A stretch of 64,000 nt of DNA from Bdellovibrio sp. KM01 (lineage in GTDB: Bacteria; Bdellovibrionota; Bdellovibrionia; Bdellovibrionales; Bdellovibrionaceae), in NCBI RefSeq assembly GCF_013752535.1, contig NZ_CP058348.1, positions 3,596,001 to 3,660,000 on the forward strand, in the 5' to 3' direction. The notes under the pieces were generated by a model. The model worked only from the letters and a program-made list of their open reading frames with translations. It did no database searches and was not told the origin of the DNA. Position 1 is the first letter of the stretch. Every line of letters starts with the position of its first letter. The translations under genes were made by a program, and so were the position numbers. Shown here in pieces: positions 1 through 7,565 of this stretch.

Positions 1-774
1 AAGAAAGTCACTTGGATCATCCACATGGGAGCTTGTTCTTCCACAACGGAAACCAACAAAGACTTCCTTTGGGAAAATAACACGAACTACACGCAACGCA
101 TTTTCGAATGGTGTACGAAAAACCAAAAAAGCATGATCTATGCTTCCAGCGCTGCCACTTATGGTGCCGGCGAGTTGGGTTTTGACGACACGACGGATCC
201 TGAAAAATTAAAACCATTGAACCTGTATGGAGAGTCCAAAGTGTTGTTTGACCGTTGGGCTCTGAAGCAGACGCAAACTCCGGCCCACTGGTACGGTCTT
301 AAATTCTTTAACGTCTTCGGTCCGAACGAATACGAAAAAGAAGGCATGGCGAGCATCGTTTTCAAAGCGCACAACCAAATCAAAGAAACTGGTGTTCTGG
401 GACTATTTAAATCTGCTAACCCTGAATACAAAGATGGCGAATTCATGCGTGACTTCGTTTACGTCAAGGACGTAACGGGCTGGATGGCTGAGTTGATGGA
501 GAAAAAACCAACAAGCGGCATCTACAACATGGGCTTCGGCAAGCCTCGTACCTGGTTGGATTTGGCAAAAGCCACCTTCACAGCGATGGGTAAAGAGATG
601 AAAATAAACTGGATCGAGATGCCAGAAAATATCCGTGGACAGTATCAGTACTACACTGAAGCCAAAACGGATAAATGGAACCAAGCTGGAATGAGCGCTC
701 CGAAATGGCCTCTGGAAAAAGCTGTAGATGATTACATTAAGAATTATCTAAGCCAAGAAGACCCCTTGTTATAA
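1..774 (+). CDS. hldD: ADP-L-glycero-D-manno-heptose 6-epimerase, 5' end missing
   Basis: This enzyme epimerises ADP-D-glycero-heptose to the L form used for the inner core of lipopolysaccharide. The reading frame is open to the left window edge, so about 75 residues with the NAD-binding glycine motif lie outside; the first visible ATG at 25 is internal. Visible family signatures are GACSSTTE, YASSAATYG, the YxxxK pair in LYGESK (Tyr codon 226-228), KFFNVFGPNE and RDFVYVKDV, all in the order found in E. coli HldD. It lies 12 bases before the next gene on the same strand. The assignment is firm; only the start is unseen. Confidence 0.93.
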   Translation, partial: KKVTWIIHMGACSSTTETNKDFLWENNTNYTQRIFEWCTKNQKSMIYASSAATYGAGELGFDDTTDPEKLKPLNLYGESKVLFDRWALKQTQTPAHWYGLKFFNVFGPNEYEKEGMASIVFKAHNQIKETGVLGLFKSANPEYKDGEFMRDFVYVKDVTGWMAELMEKKPTSGIYNMGFGKPRTWLDLAKATFTAMGKEMKINWIEMPENIRGQYQYYTEAKTDKWNQAGMSAPKWPLEKAVDDYIKNYLSQEDPLL

Positions 775-786
775 GAAAGCAATGTC

Positions 787-2529
787 ATGGAGACGGACTT
801 TTTACCACCGCACCTTAGAAAATACGTCGTTGAGCAGCACTATGAAAAGTACACTCCGATTGATCAAGCAGTCTGGCGCTATATCCTGCGCCAGCTAAAA
901 TCCTATTTGTCCAAACATGCCCACGAAAGTTACGTCGAGGGTTTAAGCAAAACAGGTATTTCCGTTGAACGTATTCCTCGCATCGAAGAAATCAGTAACA
1001 AATTGAAAGAATTCGGCTGGAGAGCTTTGCCTGTGAGTGGATTTATTCCGCCAGCGGCATTCATGGAATTGCAATCCCTGGGTGTTCTTCCGATTGCCTC
1101 TGACATGAGAAGCATCGATCACCTTCTTTACACGCCAGCTCCTGACATCGTTCATGAAGCTGCGGGACATGCACCGATTTTGATTCAGCCAGAATTTGCG
1201 GAATACCTTCGTCAATATGCTCAGGTCGCGAAGAAAGCGATTCTAAGCAAAGAAGACCTCGATATGTACGAGGCGATTCGCGAATTATCTGACTTAAAAG
1301 AAAATCCAGGCTCCACTGCTGCACAAATCAAAGCGGCAGAGCAAAAGCTTGAGACCGTCAGCAAAAATACCACTCACGTATCTGAAGCTGCAGAGCTGGG
1401 TCGCATGAATTGGTGGACGGCAGAGTACGGCTTGATCGGTACTTTGGATAATCCAAAAATTTTCGGAGCTGGACTGCTTTCCAGCAAAGGTGAGTCGCAG
1501 GCTTGCTTGCAACCGACCGTTAAAAAGATCCCTCTGTCAGTTGATTGCATCAAGCAAGGTTACGACATCACGGAACAACAACCACAATTGTTTGTAACTC
1601 CTGATTTTAAAACTTTGGTGCGTGTTCTGAATGAAATGGCTGACCAGATGGCTTTCCGCTTGGGTGGTTTGCCAGGTTTGAATAAAGCGATTGAAGCTCA
1701 ATCGGTGAATTCTGCAGAACTTTCCTCAGGCATTCAAATTTCTGGTCAAATCATTGAAGCGATCACGGATTCCGCGCAAAATGTGGCATACCTTCGCCTG
1801 CAAGGTCCTTCGCAACTTTCGTTCAAAGATAAACAGCTTCCGGGTCACGACAAGTCTTACCACTTGCATGGTTTTGGCACTCCGGTTGGTTTCTTGAAGA
1901 CTTATCCTGCGAAAGACCCCTCCGATCTGACTCGCACGGAATGGGCAGATATCGGTGTCGAGATCGGCAGCAAGTCTCGCTTAGAGTTTGTTTCCGGAGT
2001 CGTTGTAACGGGGACTGTAAAAGGCATGACAGTGGTTGATGGCAAAACTATTTTGCTTACTTTAACTGATGCGAAAGCTGAATTCCAGGGCCGCATCCTG
2101 TTTGATCCTTCATGGGGTCAGTACGATATGGCTTTGGGTGCTAAAGTAACTTCAGTCTTTGGTGGCCCGGCGGACCGTGAAGCTTACGGTGAAACCGAAG
2201 ACTTCGTCGCAAAACGTGTCCCAGCTCCCCATTACCGGCCCGAAGAGCTTAAACTGCACACACAGTACGGTCGTTTAAGAGAACTTCGTGAAAAGAATAT
2301 CCAGGCTGCAGAGCTTGAAAAATCTTTATCCGAACTTTTGGCAAACCATGATAAGGACTTCCCACAAGATTGGTTGCTTCGCCTGGAGGCTTTGGAATTG
2401 ACCAAAGCTCGTTTGAGCAACTCGGCTTTGTTGGCAAAACTTGAAAAGGATCTTCAGGGTTTGGCCAGCAAAGATGAAACTACTAAAAATCTTATCCACG
2501 ACGGAATTGCTTTATCAGGAAATCTGTAA
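787..2529 (+). CDS. Biopterin-dependent aromatic amino acid hydroxylase, long form
   Basis: A non-haem iron monooxygenase of the phenylalanine/tyrosine/tryptophan hydroxylase family. Iron ligands are visible as HEAAGH (His123, His128) and Glu213 in MNWWTAEYGL, with FIPPAAFMELQS and TPAPDIVHE upstream. At 580 residues it is about twice the usual bacterial enzyme (near 270-300). Two additions explain this: roughly 45 extra, mostly helical, residues between the second His and the Glu, and about 250 residues after the catalytic core ending in a charged helical tail. Substrate cannot be told from sequence. It follows hldD by 12 bases and abuts trmJ, so the three may be co-transcribed. Long forms of this kind are known to me from Bacteroidetes annotation, without experimental function. 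Confidence 0.85.
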   Translation: METDFLPPHLRKYVVEQHYEKYTPIDQAVWRYILRQLKSYLSKHAHESYVEGLSKTGISVERIPRIEEISNKLKEFGWRALPVSGFIPPAAFMELQSLGVLPIASDMRSIDHLLYTPAPDIVHEAAGHAPILIQPEFAEYLRQYAQVAKKAILSKEDLDMYEAIRELSDLKENPGSTAAQIKAAEQKLETVSKNTTHVSEAAELGRMNWWTAEYGLIGTLDNPKIFGAGLLSSKGESQACLQPTVKKIPLSVDCIKQGYDITEQQPQLFVTPDFKTLVRVLNEMADQMAFRLGGLPGLNKAIEAQSVNSAELSSGIQISGQIIEAITDSAQNVAYLRLQGPSQLSFKDKQLPGHDKSYHLHGFGTPVGFLKTYPAKDPSDLTRTEWADIGVEIGSKSRLEFVSGVVVTGTVKGMTVVDGKTILLTLTDAKAEFQGRILFDPSWGQYDMALGAKVTSVFGGPADREAYGETEDFVAKRVPAPHYRPEELKLHTQYGRLRELREKNIQAAELEKSLSELLANHDKDFPQDWLLRLEALELTKARLSNSALLAKLEKDLQGLASKDETTKNLIHDGIALSGNL

Positions 2530-3315
2530 ATGAAACGTCCCTTCGAAGTGCGCATTGTTTTAGTGCGCACGATTTATGAGAGAAATGTCGGCGCCACTTC
2601 TCGTGCTATGAGCAACATGGGTGTTGAAAAGTTGATCATGATCGCACCTCAGTGCGAATTGACCTACGAAGCTCAGCAAACGGCAGCGACAGGTCAAACA
2701 GGCCTTCAAAACCGTACGACTTATCAATCCTGGGATGAATTCATGGCCAATGAACCTGAAAGCATCAAGATTGCTTTCACTGCCCGTGATGGCAAAGGTC
2801 GTCAGGTTCGCGATATCGATGACGTTCTGGCCGATGTAAAAGCCAATGCTCCCCAATTTCAGCATGAATCCGACGAGCCCTATACCGTTCACTTGATCTT
2901 TGGTCCCGAAGACTGGGGCCTTGCAGGTGAAGACCTTGAGTTCGCAAACCACTGCGCGTGCTTACCGACTTTTGGTGAAAACTGGAGCTTGAATTTGGCA
3001 CAAGCAACCTTGCTAGGCATGTTCTCTTTGCGTAAAGCTTGGGGCGGCAACCGTACGAAACTGGATGGCGGCAAAAAACGCAGAGCCCCTCAAGGCATTC
3101 AAGGGATCGATCCTGAGAAAACCTTAAAAACGTGGATTGAAGAAATGGGTTTTGATCTTTCGAAACAACGTAAGATCAATGCCTTCACTGTCCTTCGTCG
3201 TATGTTTTTGCAAAACACGCCGACTAAAAAAGAGCTCGTGATCCTGGAAACGGTTCTGCAACAATCCATCCGCAAACTCCGCGAATGGAAAGAATTTAAA
3301 AACCGCGAACGCTAA
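2530..3315 (+). CDS. trmJ: tRNA 2'-O-methyltransferase of the SpoU class, TrmJ-like
   Basis: Predicted SAM-dependent methyltransferase that modifies the ribose of residue 32 in tRNA, as TrmJ does. The SpoU/TrmD knot motifs are visible: motif 1 in VRTIYERNVGATSRAMSNMG (residues 13-32), motif 2 in HLIFGPEDWGLAGEDLE and motif 3 in WSLNLAQATLLG. The C-terminal 80 residues form a basic helical extension as in E. coli TrmJ. The ATG follows the stop of the hydroxylase with no gap (TAAATG), which implies translational coupling. The exact target base is inferred from the family, not proved here. Confidence 0.85.
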   Translation: MKRPFEVRIVLVRTIYERNVGATSRAMSNMGVEKLIMIAPQCELTYEAQQTAATGQTGLQNRTTYQSWDEFMANEPESIKIAFTARDGKGRQVRDIDDVLADVKANAPQFQHESDEPYTVHLIFGPEDWGLAGEDLEFANHCACLPTFGENWSLNLAQATLLGMFSLRKAWGGNRTKLDGGKKRRAPQGIQGIDPEKTLKTWIEEMGFDLSKQRKINAFTVLRRMFLQNTPTKKELVILETVLQQSIRKLREWKEFKNRER

Positions 3316-3358
3316 TCTTAACTTTTGTTAATTCATACATGGTGCTAGGATAAGTGCC

Positions 3359-3910
3359 ATGGATGAAATCGAAGTCCCACTAGAACAAACTCAAGAACAT
3401 ATTCAACATCATGCCCTTCACGAAGGTGACGGCGGCAACAGCTTGATTAATTTAAGTGCTGTGCTTTCTGCAATCCTGGCTGTGTGCGCGGCGATCTGCG
3501 CTTTGCTGGCGGGTCACTATTCCAATGAAGCGATGATCGAACAGATCAAGTCATCGGATCAGTGGTCTTACTATCAAGCCAAAGGCATCAAAGGCGCCTT
3601 GCAAGAGTTCCGCTTGGAAATGAACACTCAGCAAAACGACGCGGCTAAGCTTGAAGCAATCAAAGCCAAGATTGAAAAGTACAAAGAAGACCAAGAAAAG
3701 ATCTCGGAAGACGCCAAAGAGAAAGAAGAGATCAGCGAGCTTAAACTTCACCAACACGAACGCCTGGCTATGGCCGTGACGTTTTTTCAGGTGGCGATCG
3801 CGATCATAGCGATCGGAGTTTTGACTCGTAAAAAGTTCTTCTTTTATATGGGATCAGGTTCGGGATTACTGGGTTTGATTCTGTTTATTTCGTTCTTGTT
3901 CATCAGATAA
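3359..3910 (+). CDS. DUF4337-like membrane protein
   Basis: A 183-residue inner-membrane protein. One hydrophobic segment lies at about residues 28-50 (ending in AICALLAGHYSNEAM), a charged coiled-coil stretch follows at about 80-140, and two closely spaced hydrophobic segments close the protein. The order and the SNEAM/WSYYQAKGIK motif agree with DUF4337, whose role is unknown. A short AGGAT precedes the ATG by nine bases. It converges on the next gene, and a hairpin at its stop codon can end transcription. The family match is from memory of its pattern. Confidence 0.75.
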   Translation: MDEIEVPLEQTQEHIQHHALHEGDGGNSLINLSAVLSAILAVCAAICALLAGHYSNEAMIEQIKSSDQWSYYQAKGIKGALQEFRLEMNTQQNDAAKLEAIKAKIEKYKEDQEKISEDAKEKEEISELKLHQHERLAMAVTFFQVAIAIIAIGVLTRKKFFFYMGSGSGLLGLILFISFLFIR

Positions 3911-3911
3911 A

Positions 3912-3945
3912 TAAAAAAAGCGGGCTACATGCCCGCTTCTTCTTC
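3912..3945. terminator. Rho-independent terminator between convergent genes
   Basis: The arms GCGGGC (3920-3925) and GCCCGC (3931-3936) enclose a five-base loop, with an A-run on the left and a pyrimidine-rich T-run on the right. This suits termination in both directions. It overlaps the last codons of the minus-strand gene. Confidence 0.75.
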
Positions 3946-4341
3946 TTGAATCTCAACTTCTTTGTCGCGTACGGCGCGAAGTTGTTCGTCCAGCTTTTGG
4001 AGCGCGATTGCGAAGGCTTGACCCATGTCATTCAATTCGTGAATACGACCCATGGTTTCAGTTTCTTCCGCTCCGACCAGGCGTAAGCTTTCAAGCTTTG
4101 CCGAGTTTAAATCGATTTCTTTAGTTAATGTTTCAAGCTTTTGGTTGATGCGTTTTCTGTCTTGGATCAAGGCTTTCGTGATTTCACGAACCTGGTTCAG
4201 ACTTAAAACTTCTAATTTTCCGTTTTCAAAAGCGCTTTTGGTTACTTCAGTGACTTCTTCGTCACCGTGGAAGGCTTCCCAAAATAAAGCCCACTCATTT
4301 TTAAGGGAACTTACCATCGACCTATTACTGTCATCACCCAT
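3925..4341 (-). CDS. Coiled-coil protein of unknown function
   Basis: A soluble, acidic 138-residue protein with no signal peptide or membrane segment. Residues from about 50 to 130 have a heptad-like pattern of leucines among Glu, Lys and Arg, so a long coiled coil is likely; the tail is EEEAG-rich. I do not recognise a family. It is the last gene of a minus-strand operon with ribD and the PspC gene, 24 bases after the PspC stop. That suggests co-transcription but gives no functional clue. Confidence 0.7.
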   Translation of the reverse strand: MGDDSNRSMVSSLKNEWALFWEAFHGDEEVTEVTKSAFENGKLEVLSLNQVREITKALIQDRKRINQKLETLTKEIDLNSAKLESLRLVGAEETETMGRIHELNDMGQAFAIALQKLDEQLRAVRDKEVEIQEEEAGM

Positions 4342-4365
4342 ATATCTAAAAATACTCCTGCGCCC

Positions 4366-4770
4366 TTAGGGCGACTTTGCAGGTTTAGGGCCTTCAGGAA
4401 TTAAGAAGTAACAAAGCCCATAAACCAAGATCGCAGCTCCGAAAGTGACGTACAAAAAGAGGAGAGCCGTGGTTCTTACCACTCCCACCTCGAGTGCGTA
4501 TCTCTTAGCTATCCTAGCACAGACGCCTAGAACCTTTCTATCTAGAGCATAGTCCAGTCTGTCGACGCGAGGCAGCGCATACCATAGGGTCAAATATAAG
4601 AGCACCCCGGAGCCGAACCAAAGGATAGCGACCAGCCAAATGACGCGAAGCATCCACGTTTCAATTTCAAAAGCCTGAGCTAGACCTTTGCAAACCCCGG
4701 CCAAAGCTCCGTCTGAAGCTCGGGTCCAGCGATATTTAATATTCGGAGATCCGGCTGCCATAGTTTCCAT
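4366..4770 (-). CDS. PspC-domain membrane protein with two PspC units
   Basis: A 134-residue membrane protein. The first unit (about 17-70) begins with DGALAGVCKGLAQAF and ends in a hydrophobic segment; the second (about 72-128) repeats the pattern with RKVLGVCARIAKRYAL and a hydrophobic segment ending in YFLIPEGP. PspC proteins take part in envelope stress sensing in enteric bacteria, but no pspA or pspB is visible here. Its ATG overlaps the ribD stop (TAATG), so the two are translationally coupled. The function is inferred only at the level of the fold. Confidence 0.82.
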   Translation of the reverse strand: METMAAGSPNIKYRWTRASDGALAGVCKGLAQAFEIETWMLRVIWLVAILWFGSGVLLYLTLWYALPRVDRLDYALDRKVLGVCARIAKRYALEVGVVRTTALLFLYVTFGAAILVYGLCYFLIPEGPKPAKSP

Positions 4771-5957
4771 TATTGAATTCTCCCCGTGATCATAAAGTCA
4801 TTTCCGAAGGTTTTATAACTTGGATGTTGAATAAAGATCTTATCCTTCATGGTTTCGATGCGAACTGTTTCTGTCCAAGATTTAGAACCCCCACTGCCCA
4901 TAATGATGGGAGCCTGGAACATATAAATCCGATTTACCAAATCACTTTGCACGAAGCTGCTGGCGGTTAAAGCGCCGCCTTCAACCAATATGGATCTGAA
5001 GCCCAGTTTGTAAAGCTGAGCCAAAAGATCTTCCAAATCCAGATCACCGCCGACTTTGGTTTTTACAAAAACCAACTGCGGAACCTTGGAAAGATTTTGA
5101 GCTTTCTTTTGAGTTTCCTCCTTCAGCTCCTCGGACACGCACCAGAACACGTTCTGGGAATCATGCTCCGCACTGACTTTAAGTTCTGGATATTTTGCTA
5201 ACAGATCGGCCTCGCCGTCGATGACAACGACTTTATTTTTCTTATCAATTTGGGGATGACGGATATTGAGGGAGGGGTTATCGAACTCGATCGTCCCTTT
5301 ACCGACTAACAAACCATCATAACAAGCCCGCAAATAGTGAACATACTCACGGGATTCAGAACCCGTAATCCACTGACTTTCGCCCGAGCGCAGAGCCACT
5401 TGTCCATCCAGGGAGCTTGCCATTTTTAAAGCGACAAAGACTTTCTTGTGACGGAAATTCCACAAAAAGGCTTCGCAGACTTCTTCAAGTTTAATGCGCA
5501 TTTCCTGATCCAACTTCAAGTCATCGGCTTGATAAAGATCCGCTTCAATTCCCACTTGGCGCAGAATCTCGGCACCTTGCCCGGCGACCAAAGGATTTGG
5601 ATCAATCAATCCAAACGTGACTCGCTTGATGGGAAGTTTTGCAAGCATCTTTGCACAAGACGGTGTTTTACCTTCGTGAGCACAAGGCTCCAACGTCACG
5701 ATAACATGGGCACCTTTAATATCTTCGTGAGAGAGGTTTTTTACCGCGTTCACTTCCGCATGAGGGCCGCCGTAAAACTCGTGATGGCCGGCAGAAATAA
5801 AGCCTCCCCGCGCATCCAACACAACACATCCTACAAGTGGATTAGGGCTAACACGGGGCCCACCTTTGTATGCCTCACTTATGGCTAATGCCATTGCCGC
5901 ATCGACGGTCATAGGCGTTCCACGAACGGGTGTAGTAAGACTGCTAATTAGTTCCAT
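4770..5957 (-). CDS. ribD: Riboflavin deaminase/reductase RibD
   Basis: A bifunctional enzyme of riboflavin synthesis that deaminates the pyrimidine made by GTP cyclohydrolase II and then reduces its ribose side chain. The N-terminal deaminase has the zinc site HAEV (His66, Glu68) and PCAHEGKTPSC (Cys92, Cys101). The reductase half begins near residue 170 with KVFVALKMASSLDGQVA and includes ILVEGGALTASSF. I chose the ATG at 5957 because GGGAG stands just upstream; the frame stays open to 6044, and an ATG at 5912 is a later option. Other rib genes are not next to it, so the pathway is split in this genome. Confidence 0.93.
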   Translation of the reverse strand: MELISSLTTPVRGTPMTVDAAMALAISEAYKGGPRVSPNPLVGCVVLDARGGFISAGHHEFYGGPHAEVNAVKNLSHEDIKGAHVIVTLEPCAHEGKTPSCAKMLAKLPIKRVTFGLIDPNPLVAGQGAEILRQVGIEADLYQADDLKLDQEMRIKLEEVCEAFLWNFRHKKVFVALKMASSLDGQVALRSGESQWITGSESREYVHYLRACYDGLLVGKGTIEFDNPSLNIRHPQIDKKNKVVVIDGEADLLAKYPELKVSAEHDSQNVFWCVSEELKEETQKKAQNLSKVPQLVFVKTKVGGDLDLEDLLAQLYKLGFRSILVEGGALTASSFVQSDLVNRIYMFQAPIIMGSGGSKSWTETVRIETMKDKIFIQHPSYKTFGNDFMITGRIQ

Positions 5958-6073
5958 GGGGCTTCTCCCGCTTGAATTTGCGGCTCCCAGCTTAGTCTCA
6001 AAATGAGGCGATTTCAATCGGAGGATTTTAACGATTTTTAACAAATAAACCCGAAAGAATTTATAAAAATTAA

Positions 6074-6093
6074 CCGATATTTATTTATATCGG
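6074..6093. promoter_or_regulatory. Perfect inverted repeat upstream of a small ORF
   Basis: CCGATAT and ATATCGG flank a six-base TTATTT spacer, ending 13 bases before the ATG of the 39-codon ORF and just before its Shine-Dalgarno-like GGGGGG. The position suits an operator or a translation-controlling hairpin. Function is inferred. Confidence 0.45.
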
Positions 6094-6106
6094 GGGGATT
6101 AGCATC

Positions 6107-6226
6107 ATGAGCAGTAAAACCAAGAAGAAGGAAGAGCCTGTCTGGTATTACATTATGATGGCGGTAAACTCTCTGGCGATTCTATTTGCTATCGGCATGT
6201 TACGAGATCTGATGTGGATCTATTAA
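6107..6226 (+). CDS. 39-residue single-span membrane protein
   Basis: A short reading frame with a plausible translation start: a GGGGGGA run lies about ten bases before the ATG. The product starts with a basic-acidic stretch (SSKTKKKEEP), continues with a hydrophobic helix at about residues 12-31, and ends in LRDLMWIY. The charge pattern predicts a cytoplasmic N-terminus. Its stop overlaps the stop of the convergent helicase gene by three bases. No family is recognised. It is divergent from ribD and has its own upstream palindrome, which supports independent expression. Small size keeps confidence moderate. Confidence 0.5.
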   Translation: MSSKTKKKEEPVWYYIMMAVNSLAILFAIGMLRDLMWIY

Positions 6227-7464
6227 GCTTCTAATTTCTTGTAAAATTCCAAAACTTTGGGATCCACGATGATCGATCTGGGATTCCAGCCAATCAAATG
6301 CAAACCTTGTGCAGATTTTAATCGGGACAGGGCCACATAAGCTTGCCCAGGCTCCCACAGACGACTCAAGTTACACCACAAGTCATCCAAAGTCGCACCT
6401 TGGCTTTTGTGAATCGTCGTTGCGTAAGCCAGCGTCAGAGGAAATTGAATCACCTGTGCCATCACATTGCCTTCCGCATCCTGCAAAGCAAAAGAAACTT
6501 TATCCGCAGTTACTTCGCGACCACCATCCTTTTTGATCGTGATTTCATCGGCAGCAATATCAGTCACCACTCCCCGAGTTCCGTTGACCCAACGTTTTTG
6601 CGGATCATTTTGCAAAAACATCACCCGGCAGCCCAATTTCAAAACAAGTTTTACCGGCACCGGTGCTGACTTCATCAAAATATCGACGTGTTTTTCAGAG
6701 CCAAAATAGATCGAGTCAATCGTAACTTCTTCTTCGTTGATCTCGCTGAGTTTTCTTTGATTGAAATCATCAGCATCCGCTTTTCGCGGAAACAATCTTG
6801 TGCCGGGATCGTCTTGATCATGATCACGCAGATGTTCATTCAGAAAATCACGCACGCGCTCGGTCACCAGGCCGTGGCGAACATCACTTAGCACATCCAA
6901 AAACAGATTATCAGAAACACGCTGGTTATGAGAAAGCATGACCGATTGAAAACCGGTTTGCTGCCACACCGGATTTAAAAAACACCAATCACGTGGACCC
7001 TTTTGGGTAACCGGAGGCAATTGCGCGAAATCTCCAACGGCGATGATACGCATTCCTCCCCAAGGCAAACTGGACTCGCGGGCCTTTTGTGAAAGTGCCT
7101 CTGCTATCATCAATGCTTGGCCAGGAATCATCGAAATTTCATCAATAATCACGCCCTCGACTTTACGAAGTCTTGCCATCAATTTATTATCTTTGGAGGC
7201 GCGCTGATATGTCGAATCGGGACCACCTTCCATGATACCCAAACCAAAAAAACTGTGGAAAGTTCGGCCACCCAATAGAACTGCTGCCGCTCCGGTACTG
7301 GCCAGAATCGGCATGGCCTTTGGGTCCAGTTCGCGCATGAACTGACGAATTAAAAAACTTTTGCCGCTGCCAGCTCCGCCCGTCAAAAAAACGTTCTCTC
7401 CGGATCTTAAAAGTTCCAGAGCATCAGCTTGTTCGGGTGAAAGTTCCACAGGGTTTTTTGTCAT
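6223..7464 (-). CDS. Pif1-like superfamily 1 DNA helicase
   Basis: A 413-residue ATP-dependent helicase of the Pif1/RecD2-like group, predicted to unwind DNA 5' to 3'. Motifs in order are Walker A GGAGSGKS (29-36), ASTGAAA (motif Ia), IIDEIS (Walker B, 106-111), VGDFAQLPPV (motif III), then late motifs TIHKSQGATLD and YVALSRLKS. The protein has essentially only the helicase core with a short middle domain. Pif1 proteins resolve G-quadruplexes and R-loops in other organisms; that role is not shown here. The gene stands alone, convergent with a small ORF and divergent from the M13 peptidase. Confidence 0.88.
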   Translation of the reverse strand: MTKNPVELSPEQADALELLRSGENVFLTGGAGSGKSFLIRQFMRELDPKAMPILASTGAAAVLLGGRTFHSFFGLGIMEGGPDSTYQRASKDNKLMARLRKVEGVIIDEISMIPGQALMIAEALSQKARESSLPWGGMRIIAVGDFAQLPPVTQKGPRDWCFLNPVWQQTGFQSVMLSHNQRVSDNLFLDVLSDVRHGLVTERVRDFLNEHLRDHDQDDPGTRLFPRKADADDFNQRKLSEINEEEVTIDSIYFGSEKHVDILMKSAPVPVKLVLKLGCRVMFLQNDPQKRWVNGTRGVVTDIAADEITIKKDGGREVTADKVSFALQDAEGNVMAQVIQFPLTLAYATTIHKSQGATLDDLWCNLSRLWEPGQAYVALSRLKSAQGLHLIGWNPRSIIVDPKVLEFYKKLEA

Positions 7465-7509
7465 AAAAAAGGATCATGCCACCGAGGTATGGGCAATAGC
7501 AAGATTGTG

Positions 7510-7525
7510 TTGCCTTTCAAGGCAA
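7510..7525. promoter_or_regulatory. Perfect palindrome in divergent promoter region
   Basis: TTGCCTT and AAGGCAA are separated by two bases. It lies in the 100 bases between the divergent helicase and M13 peptidase genes, 40 bases before the peptidase ATG, and could bind a dimeric regulator. No cognate regulator is evident. Confidence 0.35.
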
Positions 7526-7565
7526 AGGGTCATGAAATATTCAAGCATCATTTGAAAGGACTCAT

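Noticed and set aside
7465-7565. A toxin-antitoxin or small gene in the divergent gap
   Set aside because: Only short frames without ribosome sites were found; the palindrome there is listed instead.
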